Assembly (NCBI GenBank): GCA_037576195.1
Contig: CM075103.1
Location: 5,022,001-5,086,000 of the forward strand
Direction of reading: 5' to 3'
Origin: Phytoseiulus persimilis
Lineage: Eukaryota; Arthropoda; Arachnida; Mesostigmata; Phytoseiidae
DNA length: 64,000 nucleotides
This document shows, piece after piece, positions 11,283 to 22,816 of this stretch. A program made the position numbers and the translations under genes. A model generated the notes under the pieces. The model worked only from the letters and a program-made list of their open reading frames with translations. It did no database searches and was not told the DNA's origin. How positions within the stretch are numbered: position 1 is the stretch's first letter; each line of letters starts with the position of its first letter.

Positions 11283-12863
11283 CTAGAACTTGAAGTCGCC
11301 GGATGATGTTGGATTGCTCGACTCGAATTGGAACTCCTGACCCTCGCTACCAGGCAGCAGCGTGGGATCTTCGTCGGTCACATCAGAGAAATGGTGTTCA
11401 ATGATTTCATAGGCTAAATTGTAAACTTCTTCGTTCTCGGAGTTTTGCGCGGCCTCTATGCGATCCAAGCCCCCACACTCTTCGATTTGTTGTGCCACAG
11501 TGCCGACGAATGTCGTGGGATCCGCCATCGCGGAGAGTTTCAGCAGGTTGTTGAGGGCATCCAAGCAGACGTGCACCACCTGAGAATCATGAACATGCAG
11601 CATCGCACAGATGGGCGGGACGACGCCTTGTTGTATCAAGTACTCCATCTGTTGCTTGGTGCCGGATATTGTGATGTTTGACACGGCCCAGGAAGCTTCT
11701 TTTTGTGTTTGGAAGTCACCGTTCTCCAAATGGTGAATTAGGAGTGGCACGAGTTCCGCCTCGATGACGGCTTGGATCTGTTGGTGATTCCCAGCGGTGA
11801 TATTAGAGAGGAACCAAACGGCTTCCTTGGTGATTTTCTCCTTGGGATGGTTGAGCAGGCCAAAGAAATGATTGAGCGCGCCGTGATTGAGGACGATTTG
11901 CGTTTGCTCGTCGGTGCCGGCGGCGATATTTCCAATAGCTCGCAGGGCTGCGGTCTGAACCTTGAACTCTTTGTGCGACAAAAGAGGCACAAGATTTGGA
12001 ACAATCCCAGCGTCTATCACGAGCTGGATCTGCTCGTGGCCGGCATCTGTAATATAGGAGATTGCCCATACGCTATCTACGAGGATTGAGTGATCCGAGT
12101 GGCAAACTAGCTGGCCCAACACGGGCAGAACTTCTATCACAGTGTTCATTGGCGGTGGTGGTTCTTTATTGCGACACAAGTTTACAAGAACCCATGTGAC
12201 GTTACGGAGGAACGCCAATGGCACATCGGGTGTGACGAACGATAGGAGAGGTTCCACCACACCCAACTCGATGACGTAGTCGCGCAGTTGCGGTCCATCT
12301 CCGATTATGTTGCCGAGCGCCCAGACAGATTGCTCGCACACATTCTGCTGGGGGGACTTGAGGAGCTCGAGGAACAACGGAACGGCACCGGCTTCGACCA
12401 CTGCGTTCGTTTGTTTCGAGGTTCCGGACGCGATGTTCGTAAGCGCCCAAGCGGCTTCGAACTGCAAACTGGGAAGGTCGTTCCTCCGTAGACATTCCAC
12501 GAATACCGGGAGGACTCCAGTCAGGATCAGAGCGTCGATCGGGGGATTGCGGTCTGACGACAGGAGTTTGCGAGCCGACTGCACGGCTTCCAGTTGAACA
12601 GCTGGGTCGGCACTTCGCGCACCTGCCACTATCCTCTCGAGGCTCATCTGTTTTCCGAGGCTCGGAGCGGCTTCGTCCTCCTCGTCGGACATCAGGTTAC
12701 CCTCCGCGGGAACATTACGTTTCTTCAAGAAACTCTGTTCTCGTTTGTTCTTACGGAGTTCGATGTTCTGTTCGTTCCGACGTCGCCGCATCTCATCGTT
12801 GTCCTTGCCCTTGTTCTTGTAGTTCCCCAAGCGGTTTTTGTAACCTGCGTCGGCCATGGCCAC
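11283..12863 (-). CDS. Importin subunit alpha, alpha-3 (KPNA3/4) type, intronless
   Basis: Adaptor that binds nuclear localisation signals through armadillo repeats and docks to importin beta through its N-terminal IBB domain. One uninterrupted frame of 526 residues, the usual length. The IBB domain covers about residues 1-60 ([20 protein letters not shown], then [16 protein letters not shown]). ARM repeats follow, with [94 protein letters not shown] and [14 protein letters not shown]; the W-x3-N pairs of the NLS groove are present. The C-terminus [18 protein letters not shown] is family-typical. [14 protein letters not shown] and [13 protein letters not shown] place it with the alpha-3 (KPNA3/KPNA4) group rather than alpha-1 or alpha-2. 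It has no coding intron, unlike most neighbours. Confidence 0.96.
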   Translation of the reverse strand: MAMADAGYKNRLGNYKNKGKDNDEMRRRRNEQNIELRKNKREQSFLKKRNVPAEGNLMSDEEDEAAPSLGKQMSLERIVAGARSADPAVQLEAVQSARKLLSSDRNPPIDALILTGVLPVFVECLRRNDLPSLQFEAAWALTNIASGTSKQTNAVVEAGAVPLFLELLKSPQQNVCEQSVWALGNIIGDGPQLRDYVIELGVVEPLLSFVTPDVPLAFLRNVTWVLVNLCRNKEPPPPMNTVIEVLPVLGQLVCHSDHSILVDSVWAISYITDAGHEQIQLVIDAGIVPNLVPLLSHKEFKVQTAALRAIGNIAAGTDEQTQIVLNHGALNHFFGLLNHPKEKITKEAVWFLSNITAGNHQQIQAVIEAELVPLLIHHLENGDFQTQKEASWAVSNITISGTKQQMEYLIQQGVVPPICAMLHVHDSQVVHVCLDALNNLLKLSAMADPTTFVGTVAQQIEECGGLDRIEAAQNSENEEVYNLAYEIIEHHFSDVTDEDPTLLPGSEGQEFQFESSNPTSSGDFKF

Positions 12864-14447
12864 GCATGAGATTGGATTCCTTGCACCAGGTCAGCGGGTT
12901 CGCACGATGTGCCGGAACAGAGGAACGCAGAGTTATCTGTGAACGATTCTGTTTACTTCTGCACGAGTGGTAAAAATCAACTCTCCTTCACCCACAACCG
13001 TCAACGGCGGCTTGGTGGGTAACAGCAGCCGCTGCGGAGATGGCGCCCTTCACTCCGGCTCGAGCACATCTTGCTCGGAAGAAGGGCCCTCGTCTGGAAG
13101 TGATGAAACATGGTTCTAATACTCTTCCGCCTCGATGGAGGGAGAAAAAGCTACTCCGTTAGTTTCGGACGCGGCGAATGCGCGCATCCGAAGAGGAAAG
13201 TGGAATGGTGAGGAGCGAAAGATGGGTCGATGTCAAGTGGCCGCGATGTTTACCACATGAATGCATTTCCGAGTGGTAGAGAGAGAGGAGGAGCGTAGTG
13301 CTTTACTGACCAAGCGCGACGAACTTCAGCGGGGTTGAGCCGTGGTTCCACACCGCAGCTGTCCGGAGGAGGAGCCTCATTTATTATTCTCGGGGGAAAA
13401 GTCTGATTGATACTTCATGATCCGTTCTGTAATAAACTCAAGCCGCAGCTTGTTGAACTTCACGAATGGAATGTTCAGGAAATGGCTTTCTGAGTTGTAG
13501 AGCGACGAGCAATATCTCAGAACTCGTCGGAAGGAATAAGCCTGGGAGCCATCTAGACCCGGCCTATAACATGTTCCGAACTTCTCTCAAAAACCTTATC
13601 CGAGAGCACCTCCAAATCATGATGATAGGGGCACGGAACGCGGAAGTAGGATACTTTTTGAAGAAACGATGCGGTGATCAAACGTGGAACGACTCTCGAA
13701 CGGCCATGATACCTCGCAGCCCTGTCCATGAGTCTGCCATCGGACCGCTGGTGCAATCATGTCGGGTGTCTCGAATTTCCGCTGAAATCCGGGGTATCCC
13801 ATTTTGGGGCTGGAAACTATCCCTTCGTCCGGGCATCTAAAAACCCACATTGGCCCATTGGTCGCTCTCACAAACTCGCTTCACAACATGCTGCAAGCAT
13901 CATGTCGATCCGAGACTTTGCTTGGAGGTCCATCTGAGACGGGGAGACACAGTCATATTTTGGGGAGTTCGAAGACCGGACAAAGCCCCACACGAGGGAG
14001 CTGTGTCTTCTCAGGAGTCGGATGCAAGGGTTGACTCTATGCGCATATCCACCGCGGGATTGAAGAGGCTGTAGCCCCTCTCCGGGACCCTTGATTCATT
14101 CCATGTGTATAGAGATCTCGGATCGGAGAGTCGGCTTCTCGAAATCTTCGAGAGTACTTCCCGAGAGACAGATTGGCACTCCCCCATGTAGGATCCTCAA
14201 TAAGCGCCCCATCGCAATCGGCTTGTCTCTCAGTTGAGGACGGAAACCGGTCTTTCATCATTGACGACCTCAATAGTTCTGCACCTCAAATGGGTGTTCT
14301 CGCAGATGGATACTTGTTGGGAATTAGTCTCGCCCGCGGGAAGCCGGTGATTTCGGACCTCACTCATAAACTCAGTTCAGGGAGCGTATTCTGCGATCAT
14401 TCGACACATTTATTCATGAAACCGCCAGACATTTCACATCTCGCGAA
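12864..14447. other. Spacer between importin alpha and the IR cluster
   Basis: Should contain the promoter/5' UTR of importin alpha (right of 12863) and the 3' UTR of the IR gene that stops at 14448. Open frames at 13466-13840 (+) and 13617-13871 (-) have no family resemblance or splice signals, and I do not call them genes. Confidence 0.4.
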
Positions 14448-16827
14448 TCACGGGAACAACCTCGCGAACAGCACGGAAAATTCGATGATGAAGCTGCCAC
14501 AAGCCAAAGAAATTCCACCGAAGAAAATGAAAATAGAGCCCATGATATTGTTCACCGAAATTGGATCAGCTTTTTCCTCGCTGAGCGGTGTGTCGAAAAC
14601 CCTGACCCAGGACGGTATTTGGGGCAGCTCATGCTCGCGAATGAATCTCTGAGGAGACTCCACCAGCCATCTCGTCCTGAAAGCATAGACTCCGAGTGAG
14701 GGAGTGCTTTAGAGCTTCAGACAGGGAGTAGCTCAACTGAGTCCGAAGGAACGATCGATAAACTCACTTCCGGTTGAATTCGTGAATAAAATTTCTGTCC
14801 ACCGAGCCTCTGTTGAAGTACCACGTCGAGTAGAAGCTCAGAACGAAGTCTCCCCCACAATAGTAGAACCCTCGATTCGTCTTCGAGAACTCGATCCACG
14901 GATGGTAGAAGTAATATTTGAAGAGATCGCAGCCAACGAAAGTAAAAGCCGTGCCGTTCAGGATTCCTTCCAAGCTCTCCACTGATGTAACTGTGCGAAC
15001 ATCGGCGAGGCCTCGTTCCTCGAAGATCTGATTCAGTTTGAAGTAATCCGCGTTGGCTTCTGCTTGCAACTATAAAATATTCGGTTAAGAATCAGGAACA
15101 GAATATGGTCGGCTGGAGACATCAATCCCGCTAAAGCGGATGAGCAGAACTTTGAACAGAATCGTCAGCTCTATAGACTTCTGAAGACGGACCCTGATCA
15201 GATCCGTTACAAAAGTTTTTGCAGGCACGATGGGTCTCAAGTTTTTCTCCCTCACGAGTTCTCTGAGGCGCGAGATTCGTTTCGTCGGCGGCGTTACCAT
15301 CATTGAGGCTTTCACGAACGAAGAATACAGGATGGTCAAAAACAGGGCCACGACGATGTACGACATAACCACCAAGCGGCTGGAGATGAGTTTGTTGCTG
15401 TACTGTCCGCCTGTAGGAAGTTCAAGGAGGCATTAGCTCGAGCAATGGCATCCGTGAGCTGCTGAGAATGATCGAGGCTGCTCATCAGGGAGGAATAAAC
15501 CAATTGGGTCGGAAATTCAACTTTGATTCAGGATAGTTTGATATCCTGCGATGACCAGAACACCGGGATCGAGTTCTTCGCTGAGATTCTCGTTGAACGT
15601 TGCAACTCTTTGTAAGCGGGTGGCGAGTATCACGAGACCAGCTACTATCCATGGGAGAAGTATGAGGAGAACGTACATTCCAGTGTCCAAGACCTTCAGG
15701 ACCGACGCCGAATCGACCCCATACGCTCTTCGCATGCCTAGAGTAATGTACATAGAAACATCGTCACGAGGATATTTCCGCTCCGGATTTGGAACTTCCG
15801 GCTGCCCGGGGGAGGGGGGGGGGGCGTCCCGGCCTCATAAACGAATTACACCATCGGCTCATCCTTCGAGGCACCTTGCACGAAGTACCTGTGACGATTT
15901 CCAATTGCTCAAACGATACAGGTGTTCCGGGCTCAAAATGTTGAGCATATGTATTGAGGAGACTATGCGGGCCCAGTGCGATGTCGCTGTCCTGCCGGAA
16001 CGAACGGAAGGTCTCACTTGGGCTCTTCCGTTCTTCCATACCGATGGTCAAGTTGAATCCGAGTGAAAGAACATCTTACATTTGTGAGGAGAGGATCAAA
16101 CATACCGGAACATTTGGTCTCGTTGCAATCGCCCCAAGTGATCTCGGGAGGCATAGTTGCCACATACGTCGTGTTCATCAAGGAACACACCTGCGAAAAC
16201 TTTTCGATTACGAGAATTCGCATCCACGGAAGAAAACTCCCTAGATTCATCGCCACCAAACGAACAGGGATGCTCCGCGTCGGAAGCCGCAGAGGAGTTG
16301 AAGTAGAATATATTATACTTCATGTCATTAGTCAGATGGGAAAAGTGAATTCAAGGGTGAAGCGCTCCCCGCCGATTTCCCTCACCGCGTCGAAGACACC
16401 ACCGTGCAGCCCTCCAAGCTGACTTCCGTCGTCCAAACTGACAAGGAACATGAACTGGAACAGGGCGGACACATTGAGTAATCACAGACTGGATTTCGCT
16501 GCGAAATATCAGGCAAACGTAGCAGCCCCGGAAGACACAAGGGTTCTATCGAGCTGTCAGAACACTGAACGAGCGATCCGGGATACGTTCTCCGATACGT
16601 AAAATGAATTCTAGTTTCCTACTCCAGCGGTTCAATGCTTGAGGTGCGCCGATCGTCGGTTCTCTGGTGAGACGGAACGCTGTTACCGTTCTCGACGAAC
16701 TACTCACGGGAATGAAAGAAACTCGCAGATGAGGCATTTCGACCGGAGTTTCGGAAGACAAAAACCACGGCAAAGTGTGCTCCGGACAGCAAAGCAGAAG
16801 AATAAAAATCTCCACGAGCCTAGTCAT
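14448..16827 (-). CDS. Ionotropic receptor (IR), intact 8-exon gene (IR-A)
   Basis: Variant ionotropic glutamate receptor of the chemosensory IR family: extracellular two-lobed ligand-binding domain, ion-channel pore, no large amino-terminal domain. Exons 16827-16708, 16454-16386, 16190-16080, 15991-15889, 15737-15522, 15410-15193, 15069-14768 and 14676-14448 sum to 1368 bases in one open frame, 455 residues. Exon 1 is a signal peptide (MTRLVEIFILLLCC) leading into PHLRVSFIP, the first strand of the S1 lobe. S1 continues with GGLHGGVFDA, WGDCNET and DSDIALGPHS. TM1 is in exon 5 (VLLILLPWIVAGLVILA), TM2 in exon 6 (VVMSYIVVALFLTILYSSF), S2 in exon 7, and TM3 in exon 8 (SIFIFFGGISLACGSFIIE). The glutamate-contact Arg of S1 is not evident (NTYAQHFEPG where T-x-x-R is usual), as in most divergent IRs. 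Ligand unknown. Confidence 0.88.
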
Positions 16828-16865
16828 CGGTGTCCGATGTCGGGAGCTCTGGGTCTGAGAAATAT

Positions 16866-16922
16866 CAGTTTTGATTGATAGACGTCACCGAACAAAGGAC
16901 CGCCACCGGTAACGACGGATCA
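16866..16922 (-). promoter_or_regulatory. Conserved block upstream of IR-A start
   Basis: Begins 39 bases upstream of the IR-A ATG. It shares the 16-base string cagttttgattgatag and a following acgacggatcaata-like segment with the same position upstream of IR-B (20615-20671). Conservation may reflect duplication, a core promoter or a 5' UTR element. The function is inferred only from position. Confidence 0.3.
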
Positions 16923-17013
16923 ATAACCGTAGCTGTCAGTTTGCGAGCCGAAGTTCGAGATGGACTCGTCATCGATTTCGTCTAGCTCTCAACATGACAG
17001 CAAACGTCGCAAA

Positions 17014-17397
17014 TCAGATGGTAACAGTAGCGAGGAAAATTATCGTTTGAAATCCTTCAAACCTACACACTAGCCCTCCCAATTCGCTGGAGAGAATGTC
17101 GAATCTATTCATGGTGATGCACATCACCAAGCTTTGGAACTGAGGGGAATGAAGTGCATCAGGTCTCTTCTCCAACTCTTTCCTGGATTCCTTGTTGTGA
17201 CCCATCCGAAGAATCCATCTCTCCATGGATTCCACAGCTCGGAAAAAGTCTTCCGATATGCGCCGCAGTGACCAAACCATGCACTTCACAGTGTATACAT
17301 ACATTCCTCGACTCCTGCACACAGGAATCTTCTCATTCATTCTGATGAAGGTCCGGATGATCCGTGAGCTGGAAACTTGATCCGTTCCACGAACCAA
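17014..17397 (-). CDS. Open frame of unknown nature, 127 residues
   Basis: A minus-strand frame between the two IR genes, starting at an ATG (MVRGTDQVSSSRIIRTF) and ending with a hydrophobic tail (GFQTIIFLATVTI). It matches no segment of either IR gene and has no recognisable domain. The sequence near 17050 could hold a splice donor. It may be a chance frame, a relic, or a terminal exon of an unknown gene. Confidence 0.2.
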   Translation of the reverse strand: MVRGTDQVSSSRIIRTFIRMNEKIPVCRSRGMYVYTVKCMVWSLRRISEDFFRAVESMERWILRMGHNKESRKELEKRPDALHSPQFQSLVMCITMNRFDILSSELGGLVCRFEGFQTIIFLATVTI

Positions 17398-17576
17398 GGA
17401 ATTAGGTCCATTTTATACACATTCGTAGACTTCCTTTCCTGCACTCCGAGGGATCAGCCTGTTCAAATGAGGATATTTTCGGGAGATTGGTGCTTCAAGC
17501 TGTGCGGTGCACTCATCCTTGGTACCAGTCTCGCTCGCGTAGACTGACCTTATCGGGTTGGTAGACTTTGCGCAGC

Positions 17577-20494
17577 TCATAGGAACAACCTCGCAAACAG
17601 CACGGAGTATTCAATGATGAAGCTCCCACACGCCACGGAAATCCCGCCGAAAAAGATGAATAGTGAGCCCATGATGTTGTTCACCGAAATCGGATCTGCT
17701 CTCTCCTCATTCAGCGGCGTGTCGAAAACTCTCACCCAGGACGGGATCTGTGGCAGTTCATGCTCGCGGATGAATCGCTGAGGAGACTCTATCAGCCATC
17801 TCGTTCTGGAAACAATGCGATTCCCGAGAATGGAAGTTTTTTGAAGCTTCCGAGAGCACGGATTAGCAAGTTGATGAGCGAGGAAAAAGCGAAGGATCTC
17901 ACTTTCGGTTGAACTCCTGGATGAAACTTTGATTGACCGAGCCTCTGTTGAAGTACCATGTAACATGGACACTCAGAACAAAATCTCTCCCACAATAGTA
18001 GAACCCTCGATTTGTTCCCGAGAGCTCCATCCATGAGTAGTAGTAGAAATACTTGAACAGATCACAGTTCGTTAAAGTGAAAGCAGTTCCATTCAGTATC
18101 CCTTCGAGGCTCTCCACAGAAGTCATTCCTCGGACGTCGACGAGACCGCGTTCTTCGAAAATCTGGTTCAACCTGGAGTAATCGGCACTTGCTGCTGCTT
18201 GCATCTGAATTCAGAATGAGCTTGAATCAGGTTTTGAACACTACGTTCTGTACACTTGGAACAGCCAGGAGGAGATGGGAAGGTCTTCGAACGGATTCAG
18301 TTTTGCCCACCTCCTGGAGACTCACTCTGATCAAATCCGTTACGAAGGTCTTGGCGGGCACGATGGGTTTTAAATTTTTCTCATTCACAAGCTCTCTCAA
18401 GCGAGATATCCGTTTGGTCGGTGGCGTCACCATCATTGAGGCCTTCACGAATGAGGAATAGAGAATTGTCAAGAACAGGGCCACGAGGATGTAGGACAGG
18501 ACCACCAAACGGCTCGAGATGATTTTGTTGTTGTATTGTGCGCCTGATTGAAGTTTGAAGGAGCGTTAACTCATGCTCGAGATCATCATAGACCGTAGAG
18601 GAGTATCGAGGCTGCGGAGCTCGCTTGAAAGAAAAAATTGTGGAGCAGATTCAACTTTGATTCAGGATGGTCTGATATCCCGCGATGACCAGAACAGCGA
18701 GGTCTAGTTTTTCGTCAGGATCTCCGCTGGAGGTTGCAGCTTTTTGTAGGCGGGAGGCAAGTATCACGAGACCAGCTACGATCCACGGCAGGAGAATCAG
18801 GAGTATGTACATTCCGGTGTCCAGGACCTTGAGCACTGACGTCGAATCGACCCCATAAGCCCTCAGCATACCTGAAGTGGAAAATGCTCAGGTTGCGATC
18901 CAGAGTACTATTTCACTCAACACTCGGAACGAGTGATCTGTTCGATTGATTAGGTTTGGCCGCTGAGTGTGAGGTACCTGTCACAATTAGCATTTGTTCG
19001 AATCTAACAGGTGTCCCGGGCTCGAAATGTCGAGCATATGTGTTGAGTAGGCTATGCGGGCCTATTGCAAGGTCGCTGTCCTGCCGAAAACGCAGAAGGA
19101 GTAAGAGTCAGCTTGTCGGCCATCGGGATTATTGGAGGATCCAACCTAGCGATTCTCTGTCCATTCCTGACCCGTCAAGAAATCGAGGGATCGAATTTCT
19201 CACATTAGTGAGGAGCGGACCGAACATTCCAGAACAGCTGGTTTCATTGCAGTCGCCCCAAGACATCTGGGGGGGCATACTCGCCAAGTATGTCGTATTC
19301 ATCAGGGAACAAACCTGCGGAACAATCATTATTCAGTCAAGAATCGTGCCTATCGGATTGTATCTGTTCGGTGGTTTAGGGAGCTAATTGTCAAGTGGGA
19401 GTCACGGCGGTCTTCTCTCTGAGGTCGTTACGCAGTCACGTTCGGGCCGACTCTGTAGATGTCGTAATGGCGTTCCATGGAAGCACATTCGGCACCTGGA
19501 GTTCCGAGGTTTTGTTCTACGGACGAGCAGAGAAGCATACTCTTTGTTCTCTCTTGACTCAATGGAGCGCCACAGAGAGGGTGCGGACAACTCGGCGGAT
19601 CGGACCTCCAGATACGCAAAAAGAAATCTCCAAAGTGCCCATCGAGGATTTCCCACTGACTATTGCTACTATTCAGCTCTTCGTCGCTCGTTTTCCTCAC
19701 CGCGTCGAAGACACCGCCGTGTGATCCTCCGAGTCGACCTCGATCGTCCAAACTGACCACGAACATGAACTGAAACAGAGACGGACAAATTGAACGTCAA
19801 AGCAGGGAGCTGCCGAAGTCCGGAATTCACGGCTAGCGCATAGGTTGCAGAACACTTCCAGAGCTCGTAGTTAAACGTTCACGCCGCGCTCGATGCGAAT
19901 TCCTCCCAACCCTCAGCCTGTGCAAGCTTTCCTTGATGAGAACGCTCTGGTGTGTTTTCGTTCCTCTATTGCCAGGACGACGGAATAATCTACCGACGAT
20001 CCTCGCAGAAAATATTGAGCTCATCCAAAGCATGCAGTGGAAGTATTGGTGGAGCAGTGACTGGCATCAACTACTCGCCACTTCAGGCGATGCCGCTGGG
20101 AATCGGGTCAGTTCAAATGCATGGACTCGGTGGATTCAATCGTTTACCCAGGATTGAGCTGCCACAGTACCGAGCCTCGGAAACTGACGATCCGAGTCTC
20201 CAGAGAAGCTCCCGAGGTCCTCCCAGGAGCTTCCCTAGTAAGGAGCTGGCCACATGTGGGCACAGGAGCTCGTGCGGCTTGTAACCATCGCAGGTAGCAG
20301 GGTAGCGCCCGTGCTGCCTTTCCGGCAAAATTGACGAGTCAAAAACTATCCCACATTGCTGCGGTCCTGTATGGCGCATGCCGCCCCCGAGTCGGTGTAG
20401 CTGTTGCCTAGCGTGATATTCCGACAAATAGAAACAGTGTCATTTCGCTCAATTGAACACTTACAGGGATGAACGAAACTCTCAATTGATGCAT
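17577..20494 (-). CDS. Ionotropic receptor (IR-B), damaged or atypical first exon
   Basis: Tandem paralogue of IR-A. Exons 2-8 (19769-19701, 19314-19204, 19080-18978, 18871-18656, 18543-18326, 18204-17903, 17805-17577) have the same lengths as in IR-A (69, 111, 103, 216, 218, 302, 229) and stay in frame. They carry the S1 lobe (WGDCNETSCSG, DSDLAIGPHS), TM1 (LLILLPWIVAGLVILA), TM2 (VVLSYILVALFLTILYSSF), S2 (LEGILNGTAFTLTNCDLF) and TM3 (MGSLFIFFGGISVACGSF). Exon 1 differs. The segment aligned to IR-A exon 1 begins at an ATG at 20570 and is 14 bases shorter, so its leader frame does not match exon 2. The matching frame opens only at the ATG at 20494 (MHQLRVSFIP), giving 425 residues without a signal peptide. 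The gene is either a young pseudogene in its first exon or uses another leader exon. Intron 1 is also longer than in IR-A. Confidence 0.75.
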
Positions 20495-20614
20495 CTCTGA
20501 CGGGATCCTCGAGAACAACAGTCAGAGAGGTTTGACAGTCGAATCTGAGAGTCGAACTCTCAACGAACATAGTTATTGCTGTCCAATGACAACGGCTGAA
20601 GCCCTGAGGAATGG

Positions 20615-20671
20615 CAGTTTTGATTGATAGTCGACCCGAACGAGGACCCTTCACCAATATCGACGGATCAA
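20615..20671 (-). promoter_or_regulatory. Conserved block upstream of IR-B
   Basis: Counterpart of the block at 16866-16922, sharing cagttttgattgatag and cgacggatcaata. It lies 45 bases upstream of the ATG at 20570 that aligns with the IR-A start. Confidence 0.3.
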
Positions 20672-22729
20672 TACACCCTGCTGCCAGATTGAGAGTTTTC
20701 GGGAACATTTGAGTGAGAGTCGAAAAGTCTTCGGTTTTGCCCGGTGTCAATTTTCATGGCCATTGTTTGTCGTCGCTTCCGACGATAATAGCGGAAAAAT
20801 CAGTCATTCGATGATACTTTTTCACGAAGCACTCTCACACCAGCCGCTTTTTCGGAAAAACTGCCGATTCGGCAATGCAATGTCTATTTGTTGATTCCAT
20901 GATAGTTTCTCGCCGTCTGATCTCTGCGAACGGAGAACTTTTCAGCGAGTGGAGCCCCTTCACAAAATCTACCATTGTCATTCATTCGGCAACTCGGTGG
21001 CAGTAGACTTCCCTGATGAGGGAAGTTTTCATGGGTTATTGCAGGTAGAAGTCCACGAGCGGTCGGCGCAAGCCATCCCTGAAGATAGAACAGCAAGAGA
21101 GATTCACGAGAAAGATCGAATGCATGTTGAGAAAGAGAGAGAACTTGCAAAGACATCGGCGAGACCCGCGAACCGTAGCGGTGACCACAATCACAGGCGG
21201 AATAAGAACCTTAAATTTCCAGAACACGCAGCTAACGTTTCGTGAGAACAGCTCAGCAGGCCCTGAGAGATTCGTGAATAATAGCGAAGGGGAGATTTCC
21301 CCGAATTCCCAGTGACTCGGAAGGCAGAGGTTTCTCCGCCAGTTCGACGCGGATGGGGAGAGAGCTGAGACGCGCGGGAGTACCGACGTATCATCATCCA
21401 GAACTTGATCTTGTGGAGTGATGGTAAAGTATTGTTCACTAAGGTGATGTGTTACATTGAGTCGTCGGTCTTCGATTCATTGCCCATGTTCCATCAGTTA
21501 TGATTATCTGAGTGATCTGGCAGACAAGCATTTCCTTCCTAGGTCCTGTGTTTCTCTGTTTGCGTCGCTGTTTGCTGACATTGAGAGCGTGAGTCTGAGG
21601 GACTTGCTTTCCTCTGCGAAACCGTCATTGCTGCAGCATTCCGCTTGTTGGGATCGATTCGATGAGGTAATCCAATTGGAACAGAGAGACGTTAGGGCGT
21701 CACCTTGCGCTCATCATTGCTGCATTGACCATGAGCGAAGCATCCTCGTGACCGTCTTGTAGTCAGAGGAAAACCACATGAAAGCCAGATTGGAATGCCG
21801 AGCGGAAAATCGCAAAGCCGGCGGATACAAATCGCGATTCATGCGTCACATCAAGTGTTTGCGTCTCAAAGTATTTGACCGAGAGGAACGGATCTCAGCT
21901 TCGTTGGATTCAGGAACAGTACATCGATGATTTTTTCGGATCGACAGCGGTTTTAGGAGCTTTTAAGCTTCCTTCCAGTCATGACTGATATCGGGCATGT
22001 GTTCGAAGCTCGTACACCGCTGAACGTTCGCTCTGCAGAACCCCTCGTGACGCGTAACGTGGGGAATGTCTGCTAGGTGATTGCAATTTCTTGGGGAAAC
22101 CCGGGGCAACTGTAACTCAGAGAATCTGTCACGCTCGCTGGTTCCGCGTCTGAGAGAAGGTGCCATCTAGCCATTGGACTTTCTCGCACCCCCGATTCCT
22201 TGTGCCATTCCGTTTACGGCGAAATCAGTGGCACAGTGCCCGAGGGCCACGGCAGCTCCCAGAAAAAGCCGACTTCCAGGGCTCACTTACAGAAACCCAG
22301 TTTCACGGGCAATGGCTTAGTCGCAGATCTTCCCTGACTCAGCGAGCGCGCCACATTGCGAGTATATCCGAGCAAGTGATGTAGGACTCACGAGATCACA
22401 AGACACGCCCATTCAGTGCAATGGGAGCGAATAGCTCTGAGAACTGCGAGACCCCGATGAAAGAATCTCCCTTCCTCGACCCCTGATACCCATCCTTTCG
22501 AGCGCCCTCCACTTTTGAAAAGCCGCGCGCCCCGTTTTTCCCGTCTGCATTGAATTCGTCTGTCACCGCAATCTTGAACTGCGGTAATTCTGCGCAGACC
22601 TATGCTTTGACAAGAACGAAGCCAGAACACGAGCGCGATAATCGCATTCCAAGTAGTACGTTTACGTATATTAACAAACGCCCACAATAGCTTGTACTCA
22701 TGCCATGATGCCGGAAACTCTCGTGCATC
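20672..22729. other. No gene recognised between IR-B and DcpS
   Basis: About 2 kb. A plus-strand frame at 21457-21762 (LFADIESVSLRDLLSSAKPS within it) reads somewhat like protein, and a minus-strand frame at 21036-21227 is hydrophobic, but neither has a convincing start, splice partner or family match. The right end should hold the DcpS promoter. Confidence 0.35.
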
Positions 22730-22816
22730 ATGCGGGAAGTTCGGACGATGTCTCCGTTCAACCTCGGAATTCTTCTCGACGAACTCTGCGAGTCATTTCC
22801 TCGATTTTCCAGCGCC

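Noticed and set aside
14173-14652. 159-codon plus-strand open frame
   Set aside because: It is antisense to the last exon of IR-A, whose splice sites and family match explain the sequence.
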